The position numbers and the translations under genes were made by a program. The notes under the pieces were generated by a model, which did not search any database, was not told where the DNA came from, and saw nothing but the letters and a program-made list of their open reading frames with translations. Below, in pieces: positions 10,176 through 17,950 of a DNA stretch of 64,000 nucleotides. This DNA is from Leptospira levettii (GTDB lineage: Bacteria; Spirochaetota; Leptospiria; Leptospirales; Leptospiraceae), in NCBI RefSeq assembly GCF_002812085.1, contig NZ_NPDM01000004.1:186001-250000 (forward strand), read 5' to 3'. Positions within the stretch are counted from its first letter, which is position 1, and each line of letters starts with the position of its first letter.

Positions 10176-11762
10176 TTAGAATCCAAATAACCCGGTTTTT
10201 TTGCGTTTGGAACCTCGTTTGGGAGTGACACCTAGCATTCCGAGAAGACCCCTTGTGACTTCCTTGGCGACGGTTCTCCCCACTTCTCTGGCGAGAGGGT
10301 TTTTGGAAAGGGTTTCCACAAAACTTGGGTCTTCTTTTTCCTGTGCACGTTTTGACTTTGGTTTTTTGGACCCAGTTTCTTCCTCTTCCGCCGATTCGGT
10401 TTCAGAAGCGATGGTTTCCATTTTTTTCGTGAGCATCTCGTGGGCACTTTCCCGATCGAGAGAAGTTTCGTATTTTTTAACCAAATCCGATTCCCCAATC
10501 AATGTTTCTAGTTCCTTGGGGGTTAAAGTCCCCATCCTAGATTTGGGAGGGGAAAGTAGTGTGTGGACAAGGGGAGTGGGGGATCCTTTTGTACTAAGCG
10601 CTGTGATAAAGGCTTCACCAATTCCCAGTTCTGTGATCACTTCCTTTGTATCATAAAAGTCTGTTTCAGGATAATTTTCTGCGGCAGTTTTGATCGCCTT
10701 GCGGTCGTTTGCCGTAAAAGCACGAAGGGCATGTTGTACTTTAAGACCGAGTTGTCCTAAAATTTCTTTTGGCAAATCAGTTGGTGACTGCGTACAAAAG
10801 ATAATCCCAACTCCTTTGGAACGGATGAGGCGCACCATGGTTTCCAGTTGTTTTAATAAATCACTCGAAGCTTCATCAAAAACCAAATGTGCTTCATCGA
10901 TAAATAAAACAAGTTTAGGTTTTTCCAAGTCCCCTTCTTCAGGGAAGTTTGCATAAATTTCAGTGAGTAGGGACAACATAAACGTAGAAAAAAGTCTGGG
11001 TTTTGTTTGGATGTCTGTTAGGCGGACAATCGAAATTTTGCCTTTTTTTGATTCTGTTTTTAATAGGTCTTCCACATCAAAAGAAGGTTCACCAAAAAAA
11101 TCTTCCCCACCTTGGCTTTCTAGGTCCATTAATTTGCGTAAGATGATGGAAACACTTTGGGAAGAAACAGTTCCATATTCTTTTTCTAATTCTTTTTTCC
11201 CTTCGTCGTTTATGTATTGTAGTGCTTTTTTAAAATCCTTTAGGTCAAGGATTGGTAATCCCAAATCGTCACAGTATTTAAACACTAACGAGACTACGCT
11301 ACTTTGTGTTTCATTTAATTCTAAAATCCTTGAAAGTAATATGGGACCAAATTCAGCAACAGTAGCTCGTAGTCTCACTCCTGGTTCTTTGGAGATGGAT
11401 AAAAATTCCACTGGGTAAGCACTAGGTTTCCAATTCACTCCTAATAGTTTTGTACGTTCTTTGATTTTATCATTTTCTTCCCCTTCGGCTCCAAGCCCAG
11501 AAAGGTCACCTTTGATGTCCATCAGCACCACTGGCACACCCACATCAGAAAGTGATTCTGTCAGGAGTTGTAAGGTTTTCGTTTTCCCAGTTCCTGTTGC
11601 ACCAGCGATCAGACCATGGCGGTTTAAAGTAGATAGGGGGATTTGTACTTTGGCCTCGGGGAAGGTATCCCCATCATATTTCCCACAACCAAGAAATAAG
11701 GATCCATCGCTTGGGTATCCTTCCTCGATTTTTTTTGTAAATGCATCAGATTGTTTGGCCAT
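10176..11762 (-). CDS. HerA/DUF853-family P-loop ATPase (YjgR-like)
   Basis: This 528-residue protein belongs to the DUF853 group of HerA/FtsK-like ATPases. It has a Walker A motif GATGTGKTKT near residue 53, a Walker B-like LVLFIDEAHLVF near residue 285, and FCTQSPTDLP and GLKVQHALRAFTANDRKAI further on, all typical of the YjgR subgroup. The C-terminal 100 residues are a charged low-complexity tail ending in a basic stretch. The cellular role of this subgroup is not established; a hexameric DNA- or protein-translocating motor is plausible. A ribosome-binding site (gaggga) precedes the ATG. It ends 8 bases from the distal CIRCE-like repeat. Confidence 0.88.
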   Translation of the reverse strand: MAKQSDAFTKKIEEGYPSDGSLFLGCGKYDGDTFPEAKVQIPLSTLNRHGLIAGATGTGKTKTLQLLTESLSDVGVPVVLMDIKGDLSGLGAEGEENDKIKERTKLLGVNWKPSAYPVEFLSISKEPGVRLRATVAEFGPILLSRILELNETQSSVVSLVFKYCDDLGLPILDLKDFKKALQYINDEGKKELEKEYGTVSSQSVSIILRKLMDLESQGGEDFFGEPSFDVEDLLKTESKKGKISIVRLTDIQTKPRLFSTFMLSLLTEIYANFPEEGDLEKPKLVLFIDEAHLVFDEASSDLLKQLETMVRLIRSKGVGIIFCTQSPTDLPKEILGQLGLKVQHALRAFTANDRKAIKTAAENYPETDFYDTKEVITELGIGEAFITALSTKGSPTPLVHTLLSPPKSRMGTLTPKELETLIGESDLVKKYETSLDRESAHEMLTKKMETIASETESAEEEETGSKKPKSKRAQEKEDPSFVETLSKNPLAREVGRTVAKEVTRGLLGMLGVTPKRGSKRKKTGLFGF

Positions 11763-11925
11763 TCGTTCCCTCGAAAATCCACTAGTTCGACTGGTTTCCT
11801 ACCGAAGTCAATGTTTTCTAATACGGGTAAATGGGGTTGGTGAATGTGGAGAATTAGGTTCTTTGCCACAAATTTCTCGTAGTAATCCTAATATGATTTG
11901 AGTTTTTCCAAAATCTTTTTACTCT

Positions 11926-14337
11926 TTGGATGTGGAACGGATTCTCACAACCAAACGAGTGTATCTACTTTTCGTAGTTTTCCTTTTATTCCCCTTCGTA
12001 CAATGTAACCGCGGGATTCCCTCTTTAGCCTCGGCCAAAACCATCCAAAATGGAGTTTTGGATCTCACAAAGGAAGATCTCAATACCTTAGATCCCTTCC
12101 CTTTGGCAGGTGAGTGGCATGCATTTCCTGGTGAAATGCCAGAAACAGAGGCTGAGTTCCAAGCACTCGACCAAAAAACCCCTCAAATACTTGCTGTCCC
12201 TGGGTATTGGGTGAACCAAAACCTTCCCGCTCATGGAGTTGTTACCTATCGACTCAAATTACAAGTAAAAGAACCCATGAACCTCATGGTATATTTACGA
12301 GAAGCGTCTTCTGCGTACAAATTGTACTATCATAACCAGGAACGTGGCCTTGTTTTGTTAGGTTCCGCAGGTAAAGTCGCAAAAACAAAAGAGGAATCGA
12401 TAGGTTACTATTTGGAAACTGGTAGGTCCTTTCGAGCCACACCTTCTACAGTCTTGTATTTACAAATCTCGAATTATTTGTATTCACGCGGTGGTCCTTA
12501 TTATTCTCCCATCCTTGGAGAAGTGGGAAAAACCATCTTATACCTTCGGTTCAAAGAACGGAAAAAATCGTTTTTCTTTGGAGTCTTTTTAATCCTTTTT
12601 ATCATTCATTTGTTTCTGTACATCCATCGAAATAAAAACAAATCAACTCTATGGTTTTCTTTACTTTGTTTCTCTTGGATGATTCGAATCCTGTTATTTG
12701 AAAGGGTTTCTAGGGATTGGTTTATTGGTAGTGACTTTCTCGAAATGTTACAAATTCGCCTGGAATATTTGGCATTCTGTGGAATCCAAATGTTCAGCCT
12801 ACTTTTCTTTTACGAAATCCAACTACATTTTATACCAAACAAATTCAAACGGTATTTACTTGTTCCCATTCTTTTGGAAATTCTAATCATTCTTACGACT
12901 CCGTACGCAGTGTACACAAAACTCCTTGTGTTTAGCCAAGTATACATGACGATCATTTTGATTTTAGCCTTGGTTGCAGCAATTCGTTCTATCTTAGTTC
13001 GAGAATCACGTTACATTGGAATTTATATTACCTTTGGAACTCTCGTGATTCTTTTTGCCACCGTTTATGATTCAGTCGTGTTTTTCAAACGATGGGACTT
13101 ACCGCTCATTACAGATCTTGGGTTCGGCATTTTTTGTATGTGCCTTGCCATTGTGATATCCAAACAAAACGCACATACGTGGGAAACAGCAGAATACCTC
13201 ACACTCAATTTACGCAAAGAAGTGGAATGGAAAACCCTCGAACTCAAAAAAGAAAAAGACAAAGCTGAAAAAACAGGTGAGTTAAAGGATAAATTTATCT
13301 CTATTGTTTCTCACGACATTCGCTCTCCTCTTTTTGGAATCTCTTCTGTTGTCAATTTGCTTACCGAATCACCACCTTCCCTTTCTCCCGAAAGAGCAAA
13401 ACAGGTACTAGGTGAGGCATCTACAGGGCTTAAAAATATATTGAGTATGGTGGAAGAACTCATCAAATACTCAAGGTTTCAAAATGCAGCCGTTTTCCCA
13501 GATTACCAACTGTTTGACTTCCGCCAAATCACAGACCAACTCATCGAACGTGTCCAGGAAATGGCAAAACCCAAAAACATCACTGTCATCACCCATATGG
13601 AAGAATCCTCCATTGGGATAGGGGATCCAAACCTCATCGAACATTTGATTTGGAACCTTCTCACAAATGCTGTCAAATTCACAAAAGAATCAGGAACAGT
13701 TGAAGTTTCCCTAACTGAATCCAATAAACATTGGAGTTTAAAAGTCACGGATACTGGGATCGGAATGCCAAAGTATTGGACCGAACATGTGTTAGAGGAA
13801 GGGTTTTTGTTTGTCCGAAAAGGGACTGTCGACGAAATGGGAGCAGGGGTTGGCCTTGCTTTTTGCCGAGAGGTGGCTGATCGCCATGGTGCTCATTTGG
13901 ATGTCCAATCAGAAGAAGGAAAGGGCACTTCTGTCGAACTCCTCCTCCCGAATTTTGAAAAAATTGTCCTCATCCTGGATGACAATCCAGGTTACAGAAA
14001 ACAAATCAGAAAGGTTTTAAAAGACCTGCCATGTATCATTTGGGAAGAAGAATACCCTGATCATGCTTTGTATTCGGTCTCGCGACTCAAACCCGATCTC
14101 ATCATTGTGGACTTTTCGATGCCTGAAAAAACGGGAATCGATTTTTTAAGGGATTTGTATTCAAATCCAGAGATGGAAGAAATTAGATCCTTACTTGTGT
14201 CAAGTTCCCATACGGATCCAAACACTGGTACTAAATTAGAAACAGAAGTGATTGCACTAGGTGGAGATGCTTTTTTAAGCAAAACATCTCCTGATACAAA
14301 AATGGTCGAGATGGTCAAACGACTCCTCGACCTTTGA
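11926..14337 (+). CDS. 7TMR-DISM hybrid sensor histidine kinase with C-terminal receiver
   Basis: This inner-membrane sensor of about 800 residues starts with a signal/membrane segment ending in a lipobox-like PFVQC. An extracytoplasmic 7TMR-DISM ligand domain follows (about 40-200), then about seven membrane helices (about 205-400), a HisKA domain with the phospho-His in VSHDIRSP near residue 463, an HATPase domain (N-box around NLLTNAVKF; G-boxes DTGIGMP and GAGVGLAF), and a receiver with phospho-Asp in IIVDFSMPE near residue 729. The start is uncertain: TTG at 11926 or GTG at 11932, neither with a clear ribosome-binding site. It converges on the NarL-type regulator gene with a 3-base gap, a likely signalling partner. 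Confidence 0.9.
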   Translation: MDVERILTTKRVYLLFVVFLLFPFVQCNRGIPSLASAKTIQNGVLDLTKEDLNTLDPFPLAGEWHAFPGEMPETEAEFQALDQKTPQILAVPGYWVNQNLPAHGVVTYRLKLQVKEPMNLMVYLREASSAYKLYYHNQERGLVLLGSAGKVAKTKEESIGYYLETGRSFRATPSTVLYLQISNYLYSRGGPYYSPILGEVGKTILYLRFKERKKSFFFGVFLILFIIHLFLYIHRNKNKSTLWFSLLCFSWMIRILLFERVSRDWFIGSDFLEMLQIRLEYLAFCGIQMFSLLFFYEIQLHFIPNKFKRYLLVPILLEILIILTTPYAVYTKLLVFSQVYMTIILILALVAAIRSILVRESRYIGIYITFGTLVILFATVYDSVVFFKRWDLPLITDLGFGIFCMCLAIVISKQNAHTWETAEYLTLNLRKEVEWKTLELKKEKDKAEKTGELKDKFISIVSHDIRSPLFGISSVVNLLTESPPSLSPERAKQVLGEASTGLKNILSMVEELIKYSRFQNAAVFPDYQLFDFRQITDQLIERVQEMAKPKNITVITHMEESSIGIGDPNLIEHLIWNLLTNAVKFTKESGTVEVSLTESNKHWSLKVTDTGIGMPKYWTEHVLEEGFLFVRKGTVDEMGAGVGLAFCREVADRHGAHLDVQSEEGKGTSVELLLPNFEKIVLILDDNPGYRKQIRKVLKDLPCIIWEEEYPDHALYSVSRLKPDLIIVDFSMPEKTGIDFLRDLYSNPEMEEIRSLLVSSSHTDPNTGTKLETEVIALGGDAFLSKTSPDTKMVEMVKRLLDL

Positions 14338-14340
14338 GGG

Positions 14341-14961
14341 TTAGATTAACATTTGTTCTTTGGCACGTCCAATGAGCTCTGCCACTGTTTTTGCGTTAAA
14401 ACGATCTTTAAGGCGTCCCACATGGTATTCCACAGTTCGTTTGGAAAGGCCAATTTCCGTTCCAATTTCTTGGTAGGTTTTTCCATGCCCAAGTAAAGTA
14501 AGGATTTGTTTTTCCTTTTTATTGGCGACTTTGCCGTCTTGTGGTTTGCGATTGAAACTGAGTTTTAGGTTTTTGGAATAAACTGTTTTCCCAGATGCAA
14601 TTTCATTTAGGTTTTTGGTAAGGCTACTCAAATCATCACTTTTTAATAAGTATCCATCAACACCAGCTTCAATGGCTGAATGGACAATCGGTTGTTCATC
14701 GAGCATGGTGAGGGTGACCACTTTTAATTGTGGTAAATCTTTTTTCCAATCCTTCACCATATTGAGAACATTTTCTCCAGGGATTCGAAGGTCGAGTAAG
14801 ACAAAATCCGGTTTTGTTTCCGAAAGTAGCCCACCAATTTGCGATGAATGTTCCGCTTCGCCAACCACTTCAAAATCATTCGAAGCATTCACGACATGTT
14901 TAACGCCGACCCGGGTCACAGCATGGTCTTCAACGAGTAATACCTTCTTTTTAGGTGTCAT
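14341..14961 (-). CDS. NarL/LuxR-family DNA-binding response regulator
   Basis: The 206-residue protein has an intact receiver (about 5-120): acidic pocket in LVEDH, phospho-Asp in DFVLLDLRIPG, conserved Thr in VVTLTML and Lys in YLLKSDD. A LuxR-type helix-turn-helix follows, with GLSKRTVEYHVGRLKDRF as its recognition region near residues 170-190. It probably regulates transcription after phosphorylation. The convergent hybrid kinase 3 bases away is the most obvious candidate input, but opposite orientation means they are not one operon. Target genes cannot be told. Confidence 0.93.
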   Translation of the reverse strand: MTPKKKVLLVEDHAVTRVGVKHVVNASNDFEVVGEAEHSSQIGGLLSETKPDFVLLDLRIPGENVLNMVKDWKKDLPQLKVVTLTMLDEQPIVHSAIEAGVDGYLLKSDDLSSLTKNLNEIASGKTVYSKNLKLSFNRKPQDGKVANKKEKQILTLLGHGKTYQEIGTEIGLSKRTVEYHVGRLKDRFNAKTVAELIGRAKEQMLI

Positions 14962-15151
14962 AAATTTCCCTTTTTCTGGATCTAGGTTTCTGTTTTCTTC
15001 CTAGCGTTTCCCCCTAGTAGACGAGGAGAACTGGAAATATTAGTACTATTCCGTTTCATTTGTCCAGAAAAAATCATGGGTCTTTCTACTTAATTTTCTC
15101 TTGCAAAAACAGGAAGTTTCCCCCATGTTCAGAAAGATCCTAGGAGAATGA

Positions 15152-15622
15152 ATGAATACTAAAGTAGAGAGTCTCAAAAAAATATATCTCTTCCAAAAGT
15201 TAAACCAAGATGAACTATTACATATCGCTGAAAAGATTCGGGAAGTCCACCTACCTCCTAGAAATGTGTTGTACGACATGGGCGAAGATGCTGAATCTAT
15301 GTACATTGTGAAGTATGGAACTTTACAAATCTCTACCTCTACAAGCCATGGGGACGATGTGAACCTTATCACCCTCGGAGAAGGGGATCACTTTGGAGAA
15401 TTGCCATTTTTTGATGATGAAAAACGGTCTGCCAAAGTCGAAGCCAAAGAAAATTCCGAACTCTACGAACTCCGTTACGCTGATTTACATGAAATGTTTT
15501 CCAAAAATAAGGAAATGGAGCTTAAATTTTACAAAGAAGTGACTCATTATTACATCCGAAGGTTGCGAAAACTAACGCACGATTTGGCGTATGCAAGGGA
15601 ACTTCGAAAACGATTTGCGTAA
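15152..15622 (+). CDS. Single-domain cyclic nucleotide-binding protein
   Basis: This 156-residue protein is one cNMP-binding domain (about 10-125) with a helical tail and no DNA-binding helix-turn-helix, so it is not a CRP-type transcription factor. The phosphate-binding cassette region reads GDHFGELPFFDDEKRSAKVEA; the Arg that contacts the cyclic phosphate is present. It probably acts as a cAMP/cGMP-responsive module through another protein, or is a degenerate regulator. The ATG at 15152 is preceded by taggag 5 bases away. An ATG four bases earlier is out of frame and stops at once. Confidence 0.85.
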   Translation: MNTKVESLKKIYLFQKLNQDELLHIAEKIREVHLPPRNVLYDMGEDAESMYIVKYGTLQISTSTSHGDDVNLITLGEGDHFGELPFFDDEKRSAKVEAKENSELYELRYADLHEMFSKNKEMELKFYKEVTHYYIRRLRKLTHDLAYARELRKRFA

Positions 15623-15719
15623 AACCTAGTCCGAGAGACAAAATCTTACCAAATTAGTATTTTTTATTGCGCACATTCGAAAAAACCTTTTCCATTCCTC
15701 AGTTTCTTCCTATTACAGC

Positions 15720-15746
15720 TAAGGAATGGGTTTCGCAAACCGATAC
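15720..15746 (+). promoter_or_regulatory. Putative sigma-28 (FliA) promoter of the PUR-flaA2-flaA1 operon
   Basis: TAAG (15720-15723), a 15-base spacer, and ACCGATAC (15739-15746) match the flagellar sigma factor consensus TAAA-N15-GCCGATAA at three of four and six of eight positions with exact spacing. Transcription would begin near 15753. That leaves a leader of about 22 bases with a gggagaagga ribosome-binding site before the ATG at 15775. The location in front of flagellar sheath genes supports the call. Confidence 0.6.
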
Positions 15747-15774
15747 TATTACCGTAGGCAGGGAGAAGGAATGC

Positions 15775-16014
15775 ATGGTGGACCCCGAAATCCTAACCGA
15801 GAAGATCGTAACACAAAATAAGACTTTCTTGGTGGATTTGAAGAAAAACCAGGCTGGATTTTACCTGAAAGTATCGGAATGGTCGAATAGCAAAAAATCC
15901 TCGATCTTTCTTCCGGCGGAAGGAATCGATCGAATGATCGAAATCTTGCATCAATTTAAAAGCCGGATAGCCGATAATGAGAATACGAAAGACCCGGAGT
16001 TAGGAGCCTTTTAG
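15775..16014 (+). CDS. PUR-domain (PurA/BpuR-like) nucleic-acid-binding protein
   Basis: From the ATG at 15775 this is a 79-residue single PUR repeat (DUF3276/PurA type). TEKIVTQNKTFLVDLKKNQ and the FYLKVSEW strand resemble the Borrelia regulator BpuR, which binds RNA and single-stranded DNA. The frame is open back to a TTG at 15667. I prefer 15775 because gggagaagga lies just upstream, the homologous domain begins there, and a sigma-28-like promoter occupies the intervening bases. It is followed 11 bases later by flaA2, so it may tune expression of the flagellar sheath proteins; that role is inferred. Confidence 0.75.
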   Translation: MVDPEILTEKIVTQNKTFLVDLKKNQAGFYLKVSEWSNSKKSSIFLPAEGIDRMIEILHQFKSRIADNENTKDPELGAF

Positions 16015-16025
16015 GAGTGAGTTTC

Positions 16026-16742
16026 ATGGGGAAATTAGGAATGACCAAACTGTTGTTAGGCCTCTTCCTTTCAATAGGAATGTTGTACGCACAGGTAGAT
16101 ACTGGCGGACAAAATACAGCTAACACTGCAAATGATGAGGATAGCCCTCTTAGAAAAATCGTTTTAGATGATTTCGAAGAGGCTGAGGATTGGAGAGTTA
16201 AAGCAACCACTCCACTCGGAGAAACAAGAACTTTGAAACTCGTTCAACGCGGGCTCATCAAAGATGTATTCGATGAAAAAACCGTTCCAGAAGATGGTGG
16301 TGACAAACTCGAAAAAAACCATATCTTAGGAGTGAAAACACATTTTGCTGCTAAGGGATTGGATCGTGTGGAACTTTACCCTCCACATGAATACATCATC
16401 AAAGGAAAAGTAAGACAAATTTCTGTATGGGTTCTGGGAAGAAAATACAGACATACCTTATTTGCTAAATTCAGAGATTATAAAGACGTAACACATAATA
16501 TCCGTTTGGGTCGATTGGATTTTTTTGGATGGAGAAAGTTGACAGCAACTGTTCCTGGTTTCATCCCACAAAGTTCTAGATTTGCACTTTTGGATAAAAA
16601 CCTTCATTTTGTTTCACTTTTTGTGACATCCGATGTTCACGAAGTAGCAGGGGACTTTTACTTTTATGTAGATGACTTGCAAGTGAGAACAGACAGATCC
16701 GAAGCAAAATACCCTGGATCTGAAATTAAGGACAATTGGTAA
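16026..16742 (+). CDS. flaA2: Flagellar filament outer layer (sheath) protein FlaA2
   Basis: FlaA proteins coat the FlaB core of spirochaete periplasmic flagella. This 238-residue protein has a Sec signal peptide (hydrophobic [15 protein letters not shown]), then the FlaA pattern [29 protein letters not shown] and [19 protein letters not shown]. The ATG at 16026 is preferred to the GTG at 16017 because AGGAG (16013-16017) is then 8 bases upstream. The flaA2 name comes from being the shorter, first gene of the pair, as in other Leptospira. The flaA1 start is 17 bases downstream. Confidence 0.92.
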   Translation: MGKLGMTKLLLGLFLSIGMLYAQVDTGGQNTANTANDEDSPLRKIVLDDFEEAEDWRVKATTPLGETRTLKLVQRGLIKDVFDEKTVPEDGGDKLEKNHILGVKTHFAAKGLDRVELYPPHEYIIKGKVRQISVWVLGRKYRHTLFAKFRDYKDVTHNIRLGRLDFFGWRKLTATVPGFIPQSSRFALLDKNLHFVSLFVTSDVHEVAGDFYFYVDDLQVRTDRSEAKYPGSEIKDNW

Positions 16743-16759
16743 GCGGGGAGACGGGAACA

Positions 16760-17746
16760 ATGAAACACAAAAATACCAAAATCCTAACTTTATTAGCGCT
16801 AACCTCGGTTGCACTCATTGGTTTTGCACAAGCACAATACAAAGTATCCAATGGAGTGGCAACACCAGTTGGAAACGATATTGGAGCTTTGGAACTTAAA
16901 GCGATTACCATTGAATCTTGGGACAATCCAGTTTCTTCGGCACCATATGGTTGGGAAGTTTTCACTGACAAAGATGGTGTGAACAAAGATGGATCGGGAG
17001 ACATGAAGTTTGATGAAAACAACAAGTATTCACCAGTCCTCAATGACCCAGCAAAATCCCCTCTTGTCATGAGAGAAGTGAAATTAGTGCCAGGAAAACC
17101 CGGTGACGTGAAAAACGTAGATGCAGGGAACGCAAAAGTTTTGGCTGTTAAATTCCAATTCACATTCCCTGGTAATAACGTGGTAACGGTTCGCCCTCCA
17201 CGTGCCCCTGAATACGAAATCACAAGAGCTCGTCCTTATATTGACGCAGACAACAAAAAGAAATTGGAAAAGGTGTATGGAATTGAAGCACCTGGAAACG
17301 TAAAAGCAATTTCTGTTTGGGTTCTTGGTCGTGGAAATGAATACGATTTGGAAGGTTGGTTAGAAGATTATAATGGCAATAGCCATATCTTCCCTTTTGG
17401 ATCCCTTGACTTTGTTGGTTGGAGACCACTCCACATCATCATCCCTCCAGGGATTCCACAGGAAGCAAATGCATTCCCTGCAACGAGAAACTTGATCTTC
17501 AAACAGTTCAAAATTCGTTCCAGACACAACACTGGACCTGAAACTGTGTATCTTTTCTTTGATGAACTTCGAGTCCTTGCGGATACTTTCGAAGTTCACT
17601 TTGATGGAGCAAACCTTGACTTTGATGAAGAGGATTGTAAAAACAAAGTGAAGTTGGAGCAAATGCTCCAAAAATCGGGAGCGATCTCCACTGGCGCAAA
17701 AGTGCGTGATTGTGGGGGAAGTAACGGTTCTTCGCAAAACAAATAG
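16760..17746 (+). CDS. flaA1: Flagellar filament outer layer (sheath) protein FlaA1
   Basis: This is the longer FlaA paralogue (328 residues), exported by a signal peptide ([14 protein letters not shown] through FAQAQ) to the periplasm, where it joins the flagellar sheath. The shared FlaA core is clear: [20 protein letters not shown] and [20 protein letters not shown] match flaA2, followed by [11 protein letters not shown]. The ATG at 16760 has ggggag nine bases upstream; the TTG at 16736 would lengthen the signal peptide without such a site. A strong terminator follows the stop. Confidence 0.94.
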   Translation: MKHKNTKILTLLALTSVALIGFAQAQYKVSNGVATPVGNDIGALELKAITIESWDNPVSSAPYGWEVFTDKDGVNKDGSGDMKFDENNKYSPVLNDPAKSPLVMREVKLVPGKPGDVKNVDAGNAKVLAVKFQFTFPGNNVVTVRPPRAPEYEITRARPYIDADNKKKLEKVYGIEAPGNVKAISVWVLGRGNEYDLEGWLEDYNGNSHIFPFGSLDFVGWRPLHIIIPPGIPQEANAFPATRNLIFKQFKIRSRHNTGPETVYLFFDELRVLADTFEVHFDGANLDFDEEDCKNKVKLEQMLQKSGAISTGAKVRDCGGSNGSSQNK

Positions 17747-17783
17747 ATCCCTTTTCACTCCAAGGGAATCTACTTGGACCAGG

Positions 17784-17812
17784 AAAACCCAGCCAATCGG
17801 CTGGGTTTTTTG
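17784..17812 (+). terminator. Rho-independent terminator of the flaA operon
   Basis: AAAACCCAGCC (17784-17794) and GGCTGGGTTTT (17799-17809) form an 11-base perfect stem with a 4-base loop, followed by T residues. It lies 38 bases past the flaA1 stop. Confidence 0.9.
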
Positions 17813-17950
17813 GCTTTACAGAATCGAACGGACCTGGAAAATGAACCCTAGGACTGTTCTTTTCGCGGATTCATCGCTAAATTTACCGTAACAACTTTAT
17901 AGGAACTATGAACACCCTTTATTGGAAATACGAAGAGGGAGATTCTTTTC

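Noticed and set aside
15970..15977. GCCGATAA, a perfect sigma-28 -10 box, upstream of flaA2
   Set aside because: The nearest TAAA is 9 bases upstream, not 15, and the site is inside the PUR coding sequence, so it is not a good promoter.
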